Under the pieces are notes generated by a model. It was not told where the DNA came from, made no database searches, and saw only the letters and a program-made list of their open reading frames with translations. From JAOADN01 sp046155885 (GTDB lineage: Bacteria > Pseudomonadota > Alphaproteobacteria > Rhodobacterales > Rhodobacteraceae), in contig JBJXFU010000013.1 of NCBI GenBank assembly GCA_046155885.1, forward strand, positions 1 through 64,000: 64,000 bases of DNA. The letters run 5' to 3'. Both the position numbers and the translations under genes were made by a program. Of the stretch, positions 51,782 through 59,612 are shown one piece after another. The number at the start of each line of letters is the position of its first letter. Positions within the stretch are counted from its first letter, which is position 1.

Positions 51782-51850
51782 GCATTATCCCGGTCATTGC
51801 AACGCTCTTTCTGCGCGGACCGGCGCGCGGGCGCGTCACAATGCCGTCTG

Positions 51851-52627
51851 TCAGGGCGCATTCTGCGCGGGCGGAGGGGGAGTGGGCACCGCCAGATAGG
51901 CTTCGGCCGGGATGCGGACGAGGCCCTGCAATCCCAGCGCCGCGCGGTCTGCGGCGGGCAGTCCGGCGATGGCTTCCCCGGCCGCCGCGGCGATCGCCGC
52001 AGCGTCGCCGGCGCGTGCCGTGACGTAGGGCAGGCCGGGTGTCAGAGCGGTTCGCCCGGCAATGCGGAGCCTGCCGGCCACTTCCGGCGCGTGCGCGGCG
52101 ATGAAGCGCCAGGTCACGGCGTCGATGGCGGCGATGTCGGCCGTGCCGTCGGCGACGGCCTGCGCGCTCAGCCGGTGCGCGCCGGTCCTGCGCGTCGAAA
52201 CGAACGCGGGAAGGCCCTCGGCCGCCATGTGGTTCTGCGGGGCGGCCCAGCCGGACTGGCTGCCGGCCTCGTTATAGGCGAGCGTCCGGCCGGCGAAGTC
52301 GGCGACCGTTCCCGCCTCGCCCCGGCGTACCACGAAGACCGAGTTGTAGTGTCCGGGCGGGCAGTCCGGCAGGCCGAAATCCGGCGTACCGGCAAGCGCG
52401 ACACGGGGATGGAGCCGGGTGCGGAAGGGCATGCCGCAGGTCTGGGCGAGCATGAGGTCCGGGCTTTCCCACAGCTGCCAGAGATCGGCGCCCCGCGTCA
52501 GCCGGTCGGGCGCGGCGATCCCCCGGCGCCGCAGCGCGTCGCGGATCCCCGACCAGAGCCGGTCGGTCGAGGCTGACACCTGCGGCCAGTCATACATCGG
52601 CAAAGCCGCGATCGCGTTCCCGATCAT
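51851..52627 (-). CDS. PhnD-like substrate-binding-fold protein without signal peptide
   Basis: 258 residues, phosphate/phosphonate-binding-protein-like: SPDLMLAQTCGMPFRTRL, YNSVFVVRRGEAGTVADFAGRTLAYNEAGSQSGW, then ADIAAIDAVTWRF. Family members are periplasmic, but this one starts MIGNAIAALPMYDWPQVSAS with no hydrophobic leader, so it should be cytoplasmic or exported by another route. Start ATG 52627 overlaps the TerB-like gene's stop (ATGA). No transporter subunits lie next to it. Possibly a ligand sensor; ligand unknown. Confidence 0.8.
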   Translation of the reverse strand: MIGNAIAALPMYDWPQVSASTDRLWSGIRDALRRRGIAAPDRLTRGADLWQLWESPDLMLAQTCGMPFRTRLHPRVALAGTPDFGLPDCPPGHYNSVFVVRRGEAGTVADFAGRTLAYNEAGSQSGWAAPQNHMAAEGLPAFVSTRRTGAHRLSAQAVADGTADIAAIDAVTWRFIAAHAPEVAGRLRIAGRTALTPGLPYVTARAGDAAAIAAAAGEAIAGLPAADRAALGLQGLVRIPAEAYLAVPTPPPPAQNAP

Positions 52628-53082
52628 GGTGCCCCCCGGCCCCGCTCGCCTTTCGCCGTGACCCGTTGGCGGGCCAGAGCGCTTTCCCTGTCGGAGATTC
52701 CCAGAAGCCCCGCCACCAGCCGGATCGTCGCGTCCTCGTCAGCGTCGCGCGACCCGTCCGACAGGGCCACCGACCAGAGCGCCTCCAGCACCGAAAGCCG
52801 CCCGTCATGCGGGGCGGCTTCCTTCAGCGCGCGGGTGAAGCGGACGGTGTCCGGGGCGGAGCGCTCGATCGCCTCGGCCTCCTGGCGCAGCGCGACGGCT
52901 TCGAAGGGGGAAAGCCCGTAGTGCGCGGTCAGCACCGCGTCGATACGCGCGCTTTCGTCGGGGGAATAGTGCCCGTCGGCGCGCGCCAGCCGCACCAGAA
53001 GTGCCGCGAGCGCGACCGGGGCGCCAGGACCCTGCGGCGGTGCGCCGGGGGCGAGCAATCCCGAAAGCAGGCGTTGGAACAT
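52624..53082 (-). CDS. TerB-like (tellurite-resistance-type) protein
   Basis: 152 residues, helical TerB-fold domain over residues ~25-140: LARADGHYSPDESARIDAVL, then LEALWSVALSDGSRDADEDA, where acidic clusters at the starts of paired helices are the conserved metal-binding-like features of TerB. Coupled to the PhnD-like gene by a 4-base overlap and divergent to a TerC gene across 180 bases. Despite the name, the real role of chromosomal TerB/TerC pairs may be metal homeostasis or envelope stress. Confidence 0.85.
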   Translation of the reverse strand: MFQRLLSGLLAPGAPPQGPGAPVALAALLVRLARADGHYSPDESARIDAVLTAHYGLSPFEAVALRQEAEAIERSAPDTVRFTRALKEAAPHDGRLSVLEALWSVALSDGSRDADEDATIRLVAGLLGISDRESALARQRVTAKGERGRGAP

Positions 53083-53262
53083 GACGCCGCCCTATAGCCG
53101 GGGCCGGCACATTCGGAAAGGCCCCGGCCTGCCTGACGGACCGCCTACGCCCGCAAAACAACCTCGGGAAACGAAAATACCTCGGTAGCCGATTGATCCC
53201 GGCGGCTTCGGGGCCTAGCTAGACGCAAGCGGCGACGCGCGGGCGAAGGTCGGGAAGGCAAG

Positions 53263-53925
53263 ATGGAAATTCTAACGGCGGCCGGGATGACCGCGCTTTT
53301 TCAGGTCATCCTGATCGACCTGGTCCTCGCAGGCGATAACGCGATCGTCATCGGCCTCGCGGCGGCCGGCCTGCCGCGCGATCAGCGCAACAAGGCGATC
53401 CTGGTCGGCATCATCGCCGCGACCGTCCTGCGGATCGGCTTCGCGCTGATCACCACGCAACTCATGGCGATGACCGGCCTGCTTCTCGCCGGGGGCATTC
53501 TGCTGCTTTGGGTCTGCTGGAAGATGTGGCGCGAGCTGCGAACCGGCGCTGGCGAGGAAGCGGCCGCCGAAGAGGCGCTGGCGGGCGAGGACCTGAACGC
53601 CGACGGCACCATCGCCGGCGGGGCGCCGCGCAAGACCTTCGCGCAGGCGGCCTGGCAGATCGTCATCGCCGACGTCTCGATGAGCCTCGACAATGTGCTG
53701 GCCGTGGCCGGGGCGGCGCATGACCACCCGACGATCCTGGTCTTCGGACTGGTGCTGTCGATCGCGCTGATGGGCCTTGCCGCTAGCTTCATCGCGCGGC
53801 TCCTCGGCCGGCACCGCTGGATTGCCTATGTCGGCCTCGCCATCATCCTTTATGTGGCGCTGAAGATGTGCTGGGAAGGCTGGCACGATATCGGCCCCCT
53901 AGTCGAGGCGCGGCTGTTCGGATAG
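53263..53925 (+). CDS. TerC/YjbE-family integral membrane protein
   Basis: 220 residues, about seven helices. The two family signature segments are DLVLAGDNAIVIGLAAAGLP (helix 1-2) and DVSMSLDNVLAVAGAAHDHP (after the cytoplasmic loop), whose Asp/Asn pairs are the likely metal-site residues. A charged loop of about 40 residues (GEEAAAEEALAGEDLNADGT) separates the halves. TerC relatives export or insert metal, in several bacteria manganese. ATG 53263 follows GGGAAGGCAAG. Divergent TerB-like neighbour. Confidence 0.9.
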   Translation: MEILTAAGMTALFQVILIDLVLAGDNAIVIGLAAAGLPRDQRNKAILVGIIAATVLRIGFALITTQLMAMTGLLLAGGILLLWVCWKMWRELRTGAGEEAAAEEALAGEDLNADGTIAGGAPRKTFAQAAWQIVIADVSMSLDNVLAVAGAAHDHPTILVFGLVLSIALMGLAASFIARLLGRHRWIAYVGLAIILYVALKMCWEGWHDIGPLVEARLFG

Positions 53926-53943
53926 GGCGGGATGAATACGGTC

Positions 53944-53962
53944 GGAACGGGCGCCCCGTTCC
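53944..53962 (+). terminator. Hairpin downstream of terC
   Basis: Perfect 8-base stem GGAACGGG / CCCGTTCC with a CGC loop, 19 bases after the terC stop. No T run, so it is at best a weak terminator or an mRNA-end structure. Confidence 0.4.
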
Positions 53963-54077
53963 TGCCGTTGGAGACCCCCCGAATCCTCCCCCAACCCCTT
54001 GCGGACGCTGCATTAACCGTGGGCTTCCGCACCGTTCGCAGGGGGCCAGAAACCCCCCAGCAATATGCCAGCAACCT

Positions 54078-54099
54078 GCCATACGTTCGTATGGCTTTT
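54078..54099 (+). terminator. Palindrome with T run
   Basis: GCCATAC pairs with GTATGGC over GTTC, followed by TTTT. It has the form of a small intrinsic terminator, but it lies 150 bases after terC with no gene in between. The near-perfect palindrome could instead be an operator. Confidence 0.4.
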
Positions 54100-54157
54100 G
54101 GTGAAATAACCGTTAGGGCGTCTCGCTTTCTTAATGCTCCGCATTCCTCACCGTCCC

Positions 54158-54345
54158 CCTTGCCCGGAACAGCCGCGAGAGCCACCCGGGCGGCGCCCGA
54201 CCGCCCCCCCATTGCGTTCGGGGCGGGCGCCACCGCAACGGCGGTCTGCGGGAATGACGGCAGGGTTTGCCGCACCATAAAGTGCGGGACCAAAGCCGTT
54301 GGTGCGCCCCCCCGCGGTCGGGCGCCGCCCTCTGTCGCGCGGGGG
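54158..54345 (+). repeat. Dispersed intergenic repeat, copy B
   Basis: Matches copy A at 1-240 in the same orientation, without the ~60-base hairpin insert. Perfect 17-base inverted ends, GGGCGGCGCCCGACCGC at 54188-54204 and its complement at 54314-54330, enclose about 110 bases containing the shared block ACCATAAAG-x-GCGGGACCAA. No open frame with a ribosome site. Between terC and this copy (53963-54157) I see only the palindrome listed separately. Confidence 0.78.
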
Positions 54346-54667
54346 GAGGGAAGGAGGTGGCGATTCAGGTCGGATGCAATGCGCTGTAACCTCGAATCAT
54401 CTGGGGCATAGGCCCGAAACCCTGCGGCAGGTGAGTTCGCGGGCCGTGCCGGGATGGGGCTGCGATGAGCTGGTCGGCAAGGGGGGAAGAGCGGTGGGCT
54501 GAAGCACCCCCTGCTGGGCGCTGCCGATCGCATGCGAAGCTCCGGGGTGCGGCGACGGAGCCCCGCCGATCCGTCTTGCGCCGGCGCCTGTCCCCGATCC
54601 GAGGGGCCTTCCGGTCCCCGGGCGGGTCGCGGCCGATGACCGGCGCGGCCGCGACGGGCCTTTCCGG
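54346..54667. other. Gene-free stretch between repeat copy B and the small membrane protein gene
   Basis: About 320 bases. Open frames on either strand lack ribosome sites and recognisable content. No hairpin with a T run and no further repeat was found. Confidence 0.45.
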
Positions 54668-54874
54668 CTACCGCCGCGCCGGGACTGCCGCACAGGCGAG
54701 GCGGGGCGACGCCGTTTCGTCCTGCAGGCAAAACGCCGCAGCAAAGAACGCGGCGGTACCGGCCAGCGACCAGAGCATCAGGGCGGCAAGGAGCGGGAGT
54801 TCGAGAAGCATCCAGGACGAGACGGCCAGATCGAGGCCGAGAAACCATCCGAGCGCGAGCAGTTTGAAACCCAT
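54668..54874 (-). CDS. Possible small membrane protein
   Basis: 68 residues from ATG 54874, starting MGFKLLALGWFLGLDLAVSS and continuing with a second hydrophobic stretch (LPLLAALMLWSLAGTAAFFA). Two predicted membrane helices, then a polar tail. No family recognised and no strong ribosome site. It is included because the hydrophobic pattern is coherent, unlike neighbouring shadow frames. The 285 bases upstream up to the sulfotransferase end (54875-55159) hold nothing else recognisable. Confidence 0.4.
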   Translation of the reverse strand: MGFKLLALGWFLGLDLAVSSWMLLELPLLAALMLWSLAGTAAFFAAAFCLQDETASPRLACAAVPARR

Positions 54875-55159
54875 GACACACCGACTACAGAACACGCCAC
54901 CACCCGACACCCGGATAGTCGCGCCACAATGGTGTCAAAAACGTGGAGGCAAGGCGGCGGGCAGCGGGCGGGATCGGCGCGCACGGGAACAATCGGCCGC
55001 GACGGCGGCGATTGTCCGTGCTCTTGCCTGCTGTCGGCCGCTCCGCGTCCGGCCTGCGGCAGCCCCCAGGTAAAACGGGGCCAGGGCCCCGCCGAGAGAA
55101 CACGGAACTCCGGCGAGTGCGGCGGGGCTTGCAGGACACCCCGGCAGGGGGCCGGGCCG

Positions 55160-56203
55160 TCAGGGCGGCCTGCGGTCGGACAACCGCCGGAAGGTCTCGT
55201 CCGCCAGGGTCTGGCGCTGCATCGGGCGGAGGGGCGGGATTTCCGCAGCGATCCCCGTGAACCCGAAGACCGCGGCGGCGAGCTTTCCCACGGTTCCGGC
55301 GGGGTCCTCGCAGAGGTGCTCGTAGCTGACCGTGCTGAACCTGCCGGGCCCGATGCGCGCGCGCTGATCCGCTGTCAGCGAGTCGTAGAAGCGCACCTGC
55401 CGCCAGACATCGTCGACCGGGTCCGCCGGTTCCGCTGAGCCCGTTCCGGCGATGCCGTAGCCGACAGCCTCGTCTCCGTGGATGTCGCGCCGCGCCTTCA
55501 GGAGCGACTGCGCGAGATAGAGCGGATCGCGTGTCAGGCAGACGAAATGCGCGGTCGGAAGCGCCTCGGCGACCAGATGGGCATAGGCCAGAAGGTTGTT
55601 GTTCTTGCAGACGACGGGGCGCCCGGACCGCGCCTCGAACACCGCGAAGAAACGCCGCATCGCGCGTGCGGCTTCCGGCGGGATCGCCGAGGGAACGGCG
55701 CTGCGGTCGGGGCCGACCCAGGCATCCCAGAATTCGAGCCCGTCGCTCGACCCCGACAGCGCGCGGGTCCGGCCGTAATAGCTTTCCAGGCGCACCTTCC
55801 GGTTCGCGATGGATGCGGTCAGCGGGAAGGCGCCGGCGGCGGCGCTGCGCGGCATCAGGCTGGCCAGGTTGGTGAGGTAGGCGACGGGCAGCGACCGGAC
55901 GATGAGCTGGTAGAGAAGCGTGGTTCCGCTTCGCGGCGGGCCGGTGACGAAGAGCAGCGGCCCGGTCGGCGCGTCGGCCCCGGCGGCGGGAGAGAGGGCC
56001 GCAAGCGCGGCGTCCAGCGGCGCCAGCCCGAGGCGCAGCGCGGCCTGCAGGACGGCTGCGAATGCGTCCCTGTCGCCAGATCGCAGGATGCGCATGGCAA
56101 GCCCGAAGGGATCGTTGAAGTGGCTCGGCACGGCGCTGTGCAACGCCGACCGAAGGCGGCCCCGCCCGTCCTTTCCGCCCTCCGATGACGCCGAGCCTGC
56201 CAT
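55160..56203 (-). CDS. Sulfotransferase-family protein
   Basis: 347 residues from ATG 56203. The PAPS 5'-phosphosulfate-binding loop is LLFVTGPPRSGTTLLYQLIV, and the 3'-phosphate region is HFVCLTRDPLYLAQSLLKAR, both standard for the sulfotransferase 3 group. SYEHLCEDP and the C-terminal ETFRRLSDRR tail also fit. No signal peptide or membrane helix. Sits on the minus strand, divergent from the nucleotide-sugar operon, so it may sulfate a surface glycan. Acceptor unknown. Confidence 0.85.
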   Translation of the reverse strand: MAGSASSEGGKDGRGRLRSALHSAVPSHFNDPFGLAMRILRSGDRDAFAAVLQAALRLGLAPLDAALAALSPAAGADAPTGPLLFVTGPPRSGTTLLYQLIVRSLPVAYLTNLASLMPRSAAAGAFPLTASIANRKVRLESYYGRTRALSGSSDGLEFWDAWVGPDRSAVPSAIPPEAARAMRRFFAVFEARSGRPVVCKNNNLLAYAHLVAEALPTAHFVCLTRDPLYLAQSLLKARRDIHGDEAVGYGIAGTGSAEPADPVDDVWRQVRFYDSLTADQRARIGPGRFSTVSYEHLCEDPAGTVGKLAAAVFGFTGIAAEIPPLRPMQRQTLADETFRRLSDRRPP

Positions 56204-56724
56204 TTCCGCGCGCCCCTGCCCATTTCGATGCGGGTCCAGTCGATTCCCGGCACAGCATGGATCACCGCACAGCACTGCGGCGAGAGCGAATCGCCCGGCT
56301 TGCGGAAAAACGTGAACAGTCCTTGCCGCGACGTGCGATTGAACATCCGTTCGGGCATTCAAGGCCGCCCGGGACAACGCATTTCCCGTTGGCGGTGGGC
56401 GGGCGCGGGGGATCGCTTGACTCGAAACGGGCGAGGGTCAAGCTGGGCCCGGGTGTTTGGGAAACCGGGGCGTCGGAGTTTGTCCGCCGGGTATGGCAGG
56501 GGTGACGGCCGCTTTCCTGGCCGGACAGCGCTGGGCGGGGGCTTTTCGCGGCGTCGGATCCCAGGTGAACGGTGCGTGTCCGGCGGCGATTCCGCTGCCG
56601 GAAATCTTGGGGCGAGCCCTTTGCGGGGCCCGGGGATTGTGTTGGTGTTCGGGTCTGTTTCCGAAATGTCGAAGCCGCGGACCAGCCGGCGGCGGACGAC
56701 GCGCCCCTGTGACCGGGCGGCGGG
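56204..56724. other. Divergent intergenic region, about 520 bases
   Basis: Upstream of both the sulfotransferase and the glycan operon. It contains a perfect inverted repeat GCTTGAC (56415-56421) / GTCAAGC (56437-56443) separated by 15 bases, a possible regulator site. No coding frame is supported. The length suggests complex control or a long leader for the operon starting at 56725. Confidence 0.5.
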
Positions 56725-57981
56725 ATGATGGACCGCCTGGGGATCGCGACGGGCGGTGCGGGCGAGCTGACCAGAGCGCAGGAGCGGGTGGCGCGGGGCG
56801 GCCCGGACGGCCGCTGGCTGACGATCATGTGCGTCTTCGGAACCCGGCCCGAGGTGATCAAGTTCCTGCCGGTGCTGCGCGAGCTGAAGCGGCGGCGCGG
56901 CGTGACGCCGGTCACGGTCCTGACTTCGCAGCATACCGACCTGGTGCGGCCGCTGATCGACCTGTGGAAGATCCGCATCGACCACGATCTTCAGGCGATG
57001 GTCGCGGGCCAGCCACTCAATCTTCTGGTGTCGCGGCTTTTGTCGGGGCTCGATGCGGTCATCGCGGCCGGGAAGCCCGACATGGTGCTGGTGCAGGGCG
57101 ACACGGCCTCGGCGATGGCCGGGGCGATGGCGGCGTTCCACCGGCGCGTTCCGGTCGGGCATATCGAGGCGGGCCTGCGGTCCGGCCTGCGCGACAGCCC
57201 GTTCCCGGAAGAGATGAACCGCCGGATGGTCACGTCGCTTGCCACGCTGCACTTCGCGCCGACCGAACGGAACGCGGCGACGCTGATCGCCGAAGGCGTG
57301 CCGCCGGAAGCCGTGGTCCGGACCGGGAACCCGGTGGTCGACGCGGTGCGGCTGATCCGCGCCCGCAGCCGTCCTTCACCGGCCATCCTTGCGCTGCTCG
57401 ACCGGCTGGCGGGCCAGCGGATACTGCTGCTGACGACGCACCGCCGGGAAAGCTTCGGCGATGTCATGCGGGACCGCCTGCGGGTGCTGCGCGAGTTCGT
57501 GGCCGGCCGGCCGGATGTCGAGCTTCTGTTCCCGGTCCATCCCAACCCGGCGGTCACCGACCTGGCGCGGGCGGAACTGGGCGGCAAGGCGCGCGTGCAT
57601 CTTCTGCCGCCGCTCGACTACCCCGACTTCCTGCATTGCCTGGGCGCGAGCTGGCTGGTCGTGTCGGATTCCGGCGGGGTGCAGGAAGAGGCGCCGAGCC
57701 TCGGCAAGCCGCTTCTGGTGATCCGCGACAATACCGAGCGGCCCGAGGCGGTCGAGGCGGGGGTGGCGCGGCTGGTGGGCGAATCCGCCGAACGGCTGCG
57801 CGAGGAGCTGCTGCGCGCCGAGGCCGAGGGGTCATGGGCGTCGCGGGTGCGGCCGGTCGCCAACCCCTTCGGGAACGGCGACAGTGCGGCGCGGATCGTC
57901 GATGCGATACTGGCGTCGCAGCCCGGCCGGCCGGTTGCTGCGCAGGCCATTGAACCTGCCGTACCGGCGAGGGCGCAATGA
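56725..57981 (+). CDS. wecB: UDP-N-acetylglucosamine 2-epimerase-type enzyme (WecB, non-hydrolysing)
   Basis: 418 residues. Epimerase motifs: VFGTRPEVIKFLPVLREL, TSQHTDLV, VQGDTASAMAGAMAAF, GHIEAGLRSG, FPEEMNRRMV, THRRESFGD, PVHPNP and VSDSGGVQEEAPSLGKPLLV, all intact. Interconverts UDP-HexNAc C2 epimers, such as UDP-GlcNAc to UDP-ManNAc or their 2,3-diamino derivatives. An extra ~30 residues precede the core. ATG 56725 or 56728. First gene of a run of at least seven coupled genes. Confidence 0.93.
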   Translation: MMDRLGIATGGAGELTRAQERVARGGPDGRWLTIMCVFGTRPEVIKFLPVLRELKRRRGVTPVTVLTSQHTDLVRPLIDLWKIRIDHDLQAMVAGQPLNLLVSRLLSGLDAVIAAGKPDMVLVQGDTASAMAGAMAAFHRRVPVGHIEAGLRSGLRDSPFPEEMNRRMVTSLATLHFAPTERNAATLIAEGVPPEAVVRTGNPVVDAVRLIRARSRPSPAILALLDRLAGQRILLLTTHRRESFGDVMRDRLRVLREFVAGRPDVELLFPVHPNPAVTDLARAELGGKARVHLLPPLDYPDFLHCLGASWLVVSDSGGVQEEAPSLGKPLLVIRDNTERPEAVEAGVARLVGESAERLREELLRAEAEGSWASRVRPVANPFGNGDSAARIVDAILASQPGRPVAAQAIEPAVPARAQ

Positions 57982-59609
57982 ACCCGGTCCCGCATGTGCT
58001 TACGGTCTGGCTGGAGGAACATTTCCAGCTGCGCCCCCCGGGACGGCGGGTTCCGGAACGCCATTGGGACAGGTTCCCGTCGCGGCTGAGCCGGAACGCC
58101 GACGCGGCGCTGGCGCTCTTCGACCGGGCCAAGGCGCGGGCGACCTTCTTCGCCGGGGGCTGGGTCGCGTCGCGCCATCCCGAGGTGCTGCGCCGGATAG
58201 CCGAGGCCGGCCAGGAAGTGGCCTGCCTGCCGGACCCGCCGTCGTCGCGGCTGGCGGGCGAGGCGGTCGAGGGAGCGGCGGCGGCCAGGGCGCAGGTCGA
58301 GGCGGCGGCGGGGCGCGCGGTCGCCGGCTGCCGGATTTCCGCGCCCGGCGACTGGGACGGCTGCCGGCTGGCGCTTCGCGATGCGGGCTTCCTTTACGAA
58401 TGCAGCCTGTCGCGCGGCTCCTTCGGCGAATCCCCGCCGGCGGTGCCCGGCGGTCTGATGCGGCTGCCGGTTCCCGCGCGCGGCTTCGCCGGGACGGCAT
58501 GGGCGGTGTCGGGCGGCGCGGCGCTGCGGATGCTTCCCGAGGGGGTGGCCGTGCGCTGGCTGGCCGACCGGCTGGGCCGGGAAGGCGGCACGGTCTTCGA
58601 CTTCCGGCTCTGGGAGCTCGATCCCGACACGCCGCGCCTGTCGGTCCTGTCGCCGGCGCAGGCACTGGCCTGCTACCGGAACCTCGACCGATTCGGGGAC
58701 CGGCTGGCGAGCCTGCTCGATGCCGGCCGCTTCGTCCCCGCCCGCGCGCATTTCGGATTGGCCGACGAGGCCGCCTCTGCCACCGGCGTGGCGGTTCCGC
58801 AGGTCGCGCCGCGGCGTCCCGCGCCCGAGCGCCCGGATCTGTCCGCCCGACCGCGCGATCCGCTGACCATCGTCATCCCCTGCTTCAACGAAGAGGCGGG
58901 GCTCGCCTACCTCGCGAACGCGCTCGACGGGCTGGATCGCGGGCTGGGGCGGAGGTACCGGCTTTCCTACGTACTGGTTGACGATGGCAGCACGGACGGA
59001 ACCTGGGCCGGGATGGACCGGCTTTTCGGGGCGGATCCGCGTTTCCGGCTGATCCGCCATGTCCGCAACCGCGGCATCGGGGCCGCCGTGCTGACCGGGA
59101 TCGCCGCGGCACCGGACGAGGTGGTCGCGGTGATGGACAGCGACTGCAGCTACGACCCGGCGCGGCTGGAAGACATGGTTCCCTTGCTCGGCGCCGATGT
59201 CGCGCTGGTCACCGCCTCGCCCTATCACGCCGATGGCGGGGTGGAGGGGGTGCCGGAATGGCGGCTGGTGCTGTCGCGGGGCGCCTCGCGGCTTTACCGG
59301 GTGGTGCTGCGCAACAAGCTCGCCACCTACACGAGCTGCTTCCGCGTCTGCCGGAAAAGCGCGCTGGCGGGCCTGAAGCTGAGGCACGAGGGCTATATCG
59401 GGGTGGTCGAGATGCTGGCCCGGCTCGACCTGGCCGGCTGGCGGATCGTCGAGCATCCGGTGCTGCTGGAAACCCGGTTCTTCGGCAGATCGAAGCTGAA
59501 GATACTGCGGGCGATCGCGGGGCACCTGCGGTTTCTGGGAGAGATTTCGCTGGCGCAGATCAACGGGCGCCGGCGGTTGGTGCGAGTGAGTCGATTGAAA
59601 AGTGAGTGA
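57978..59609 (+). CDS. Fusion: degenerate polysaccharide deacetylase domain + family 2 glycosyltransferase
   Basis: 543 residues. Residues ~1-275 follow the DUF3473-containing deacetylases of exopolysaccharide loci (WDRFPSRLSRNADAALALFD, RATFFAGGWVASRHPEVLRR, FRLWELDPDTPRL, CYRNLDRF). The catalytic Asp position reads TVWLEEHF instead of TVDVEDYF, and the metal-binding SHGYSHR stretch reads ACLPDPPSSR, so activity is very unlikely. Residues ~290-543 are an intact GT2: LTIVIPCFNEEAGL, YVLVDDGSTDGTW and the DxD in VMDSDCSYDP. The soluble N-terminal half may bind the glycan for the transferase. Overlaps wecB by four bases. Confidence 0.85.
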   Translation: MNPVPHVLTVWLEEHFQLRPPGRRVPERHWDRFPSRLSRNADAALALFDRAKARATFFAGGWVASRHPEVLRRIAEAGQEVACLPDPPSSRLAGEAVEGAAAARAQVEAAAGRAVAGCRISAPGDWDGCRLALRDAGFLYECSLSRGSFGESPPAVPGGLMRLPVPARGFAGTAWAVSGGAALRMLPEGVAVRWLADRLGREGGTVFDFRLWELDPDTPRLSVLSPAQALACYRNLDRFGDRLASLLDAGRFVPARAHFGLADEAASATGVAVPQVAPRRPAPERPDLSARPRDPLTIVIPCFNEEAGLAYLANALDGLDRGLGRRYRLSYVLVDDGSTDGTWAGMDRLFGADPRFRLIRHVRNRGIGAAVLTGIAAAPDEVVAVMDSDCSYDPARLEDMVPLLGADVALVTASPYHADGGVEGVPEWRLVLSRGASRLYRVVLRNKLATYTSCFRVCRKSALAGLKLRHEGYIGVVEMLARLDLAGWRIVEHPVLLETRFFGRSKLKILRAIAGHLRFLGEISLAQINGRRRLVRVSRLKSE

Positions 59610-59612
59610 GAA

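Noticed and set aside
52624..53925. TerB/TerC as a true tellurite-resistance island
   Set aside because: No TerA/D/E/Z genes and no signs of transfer; chromosomal TerC/TerB pairs are common, so only the fold name is used.
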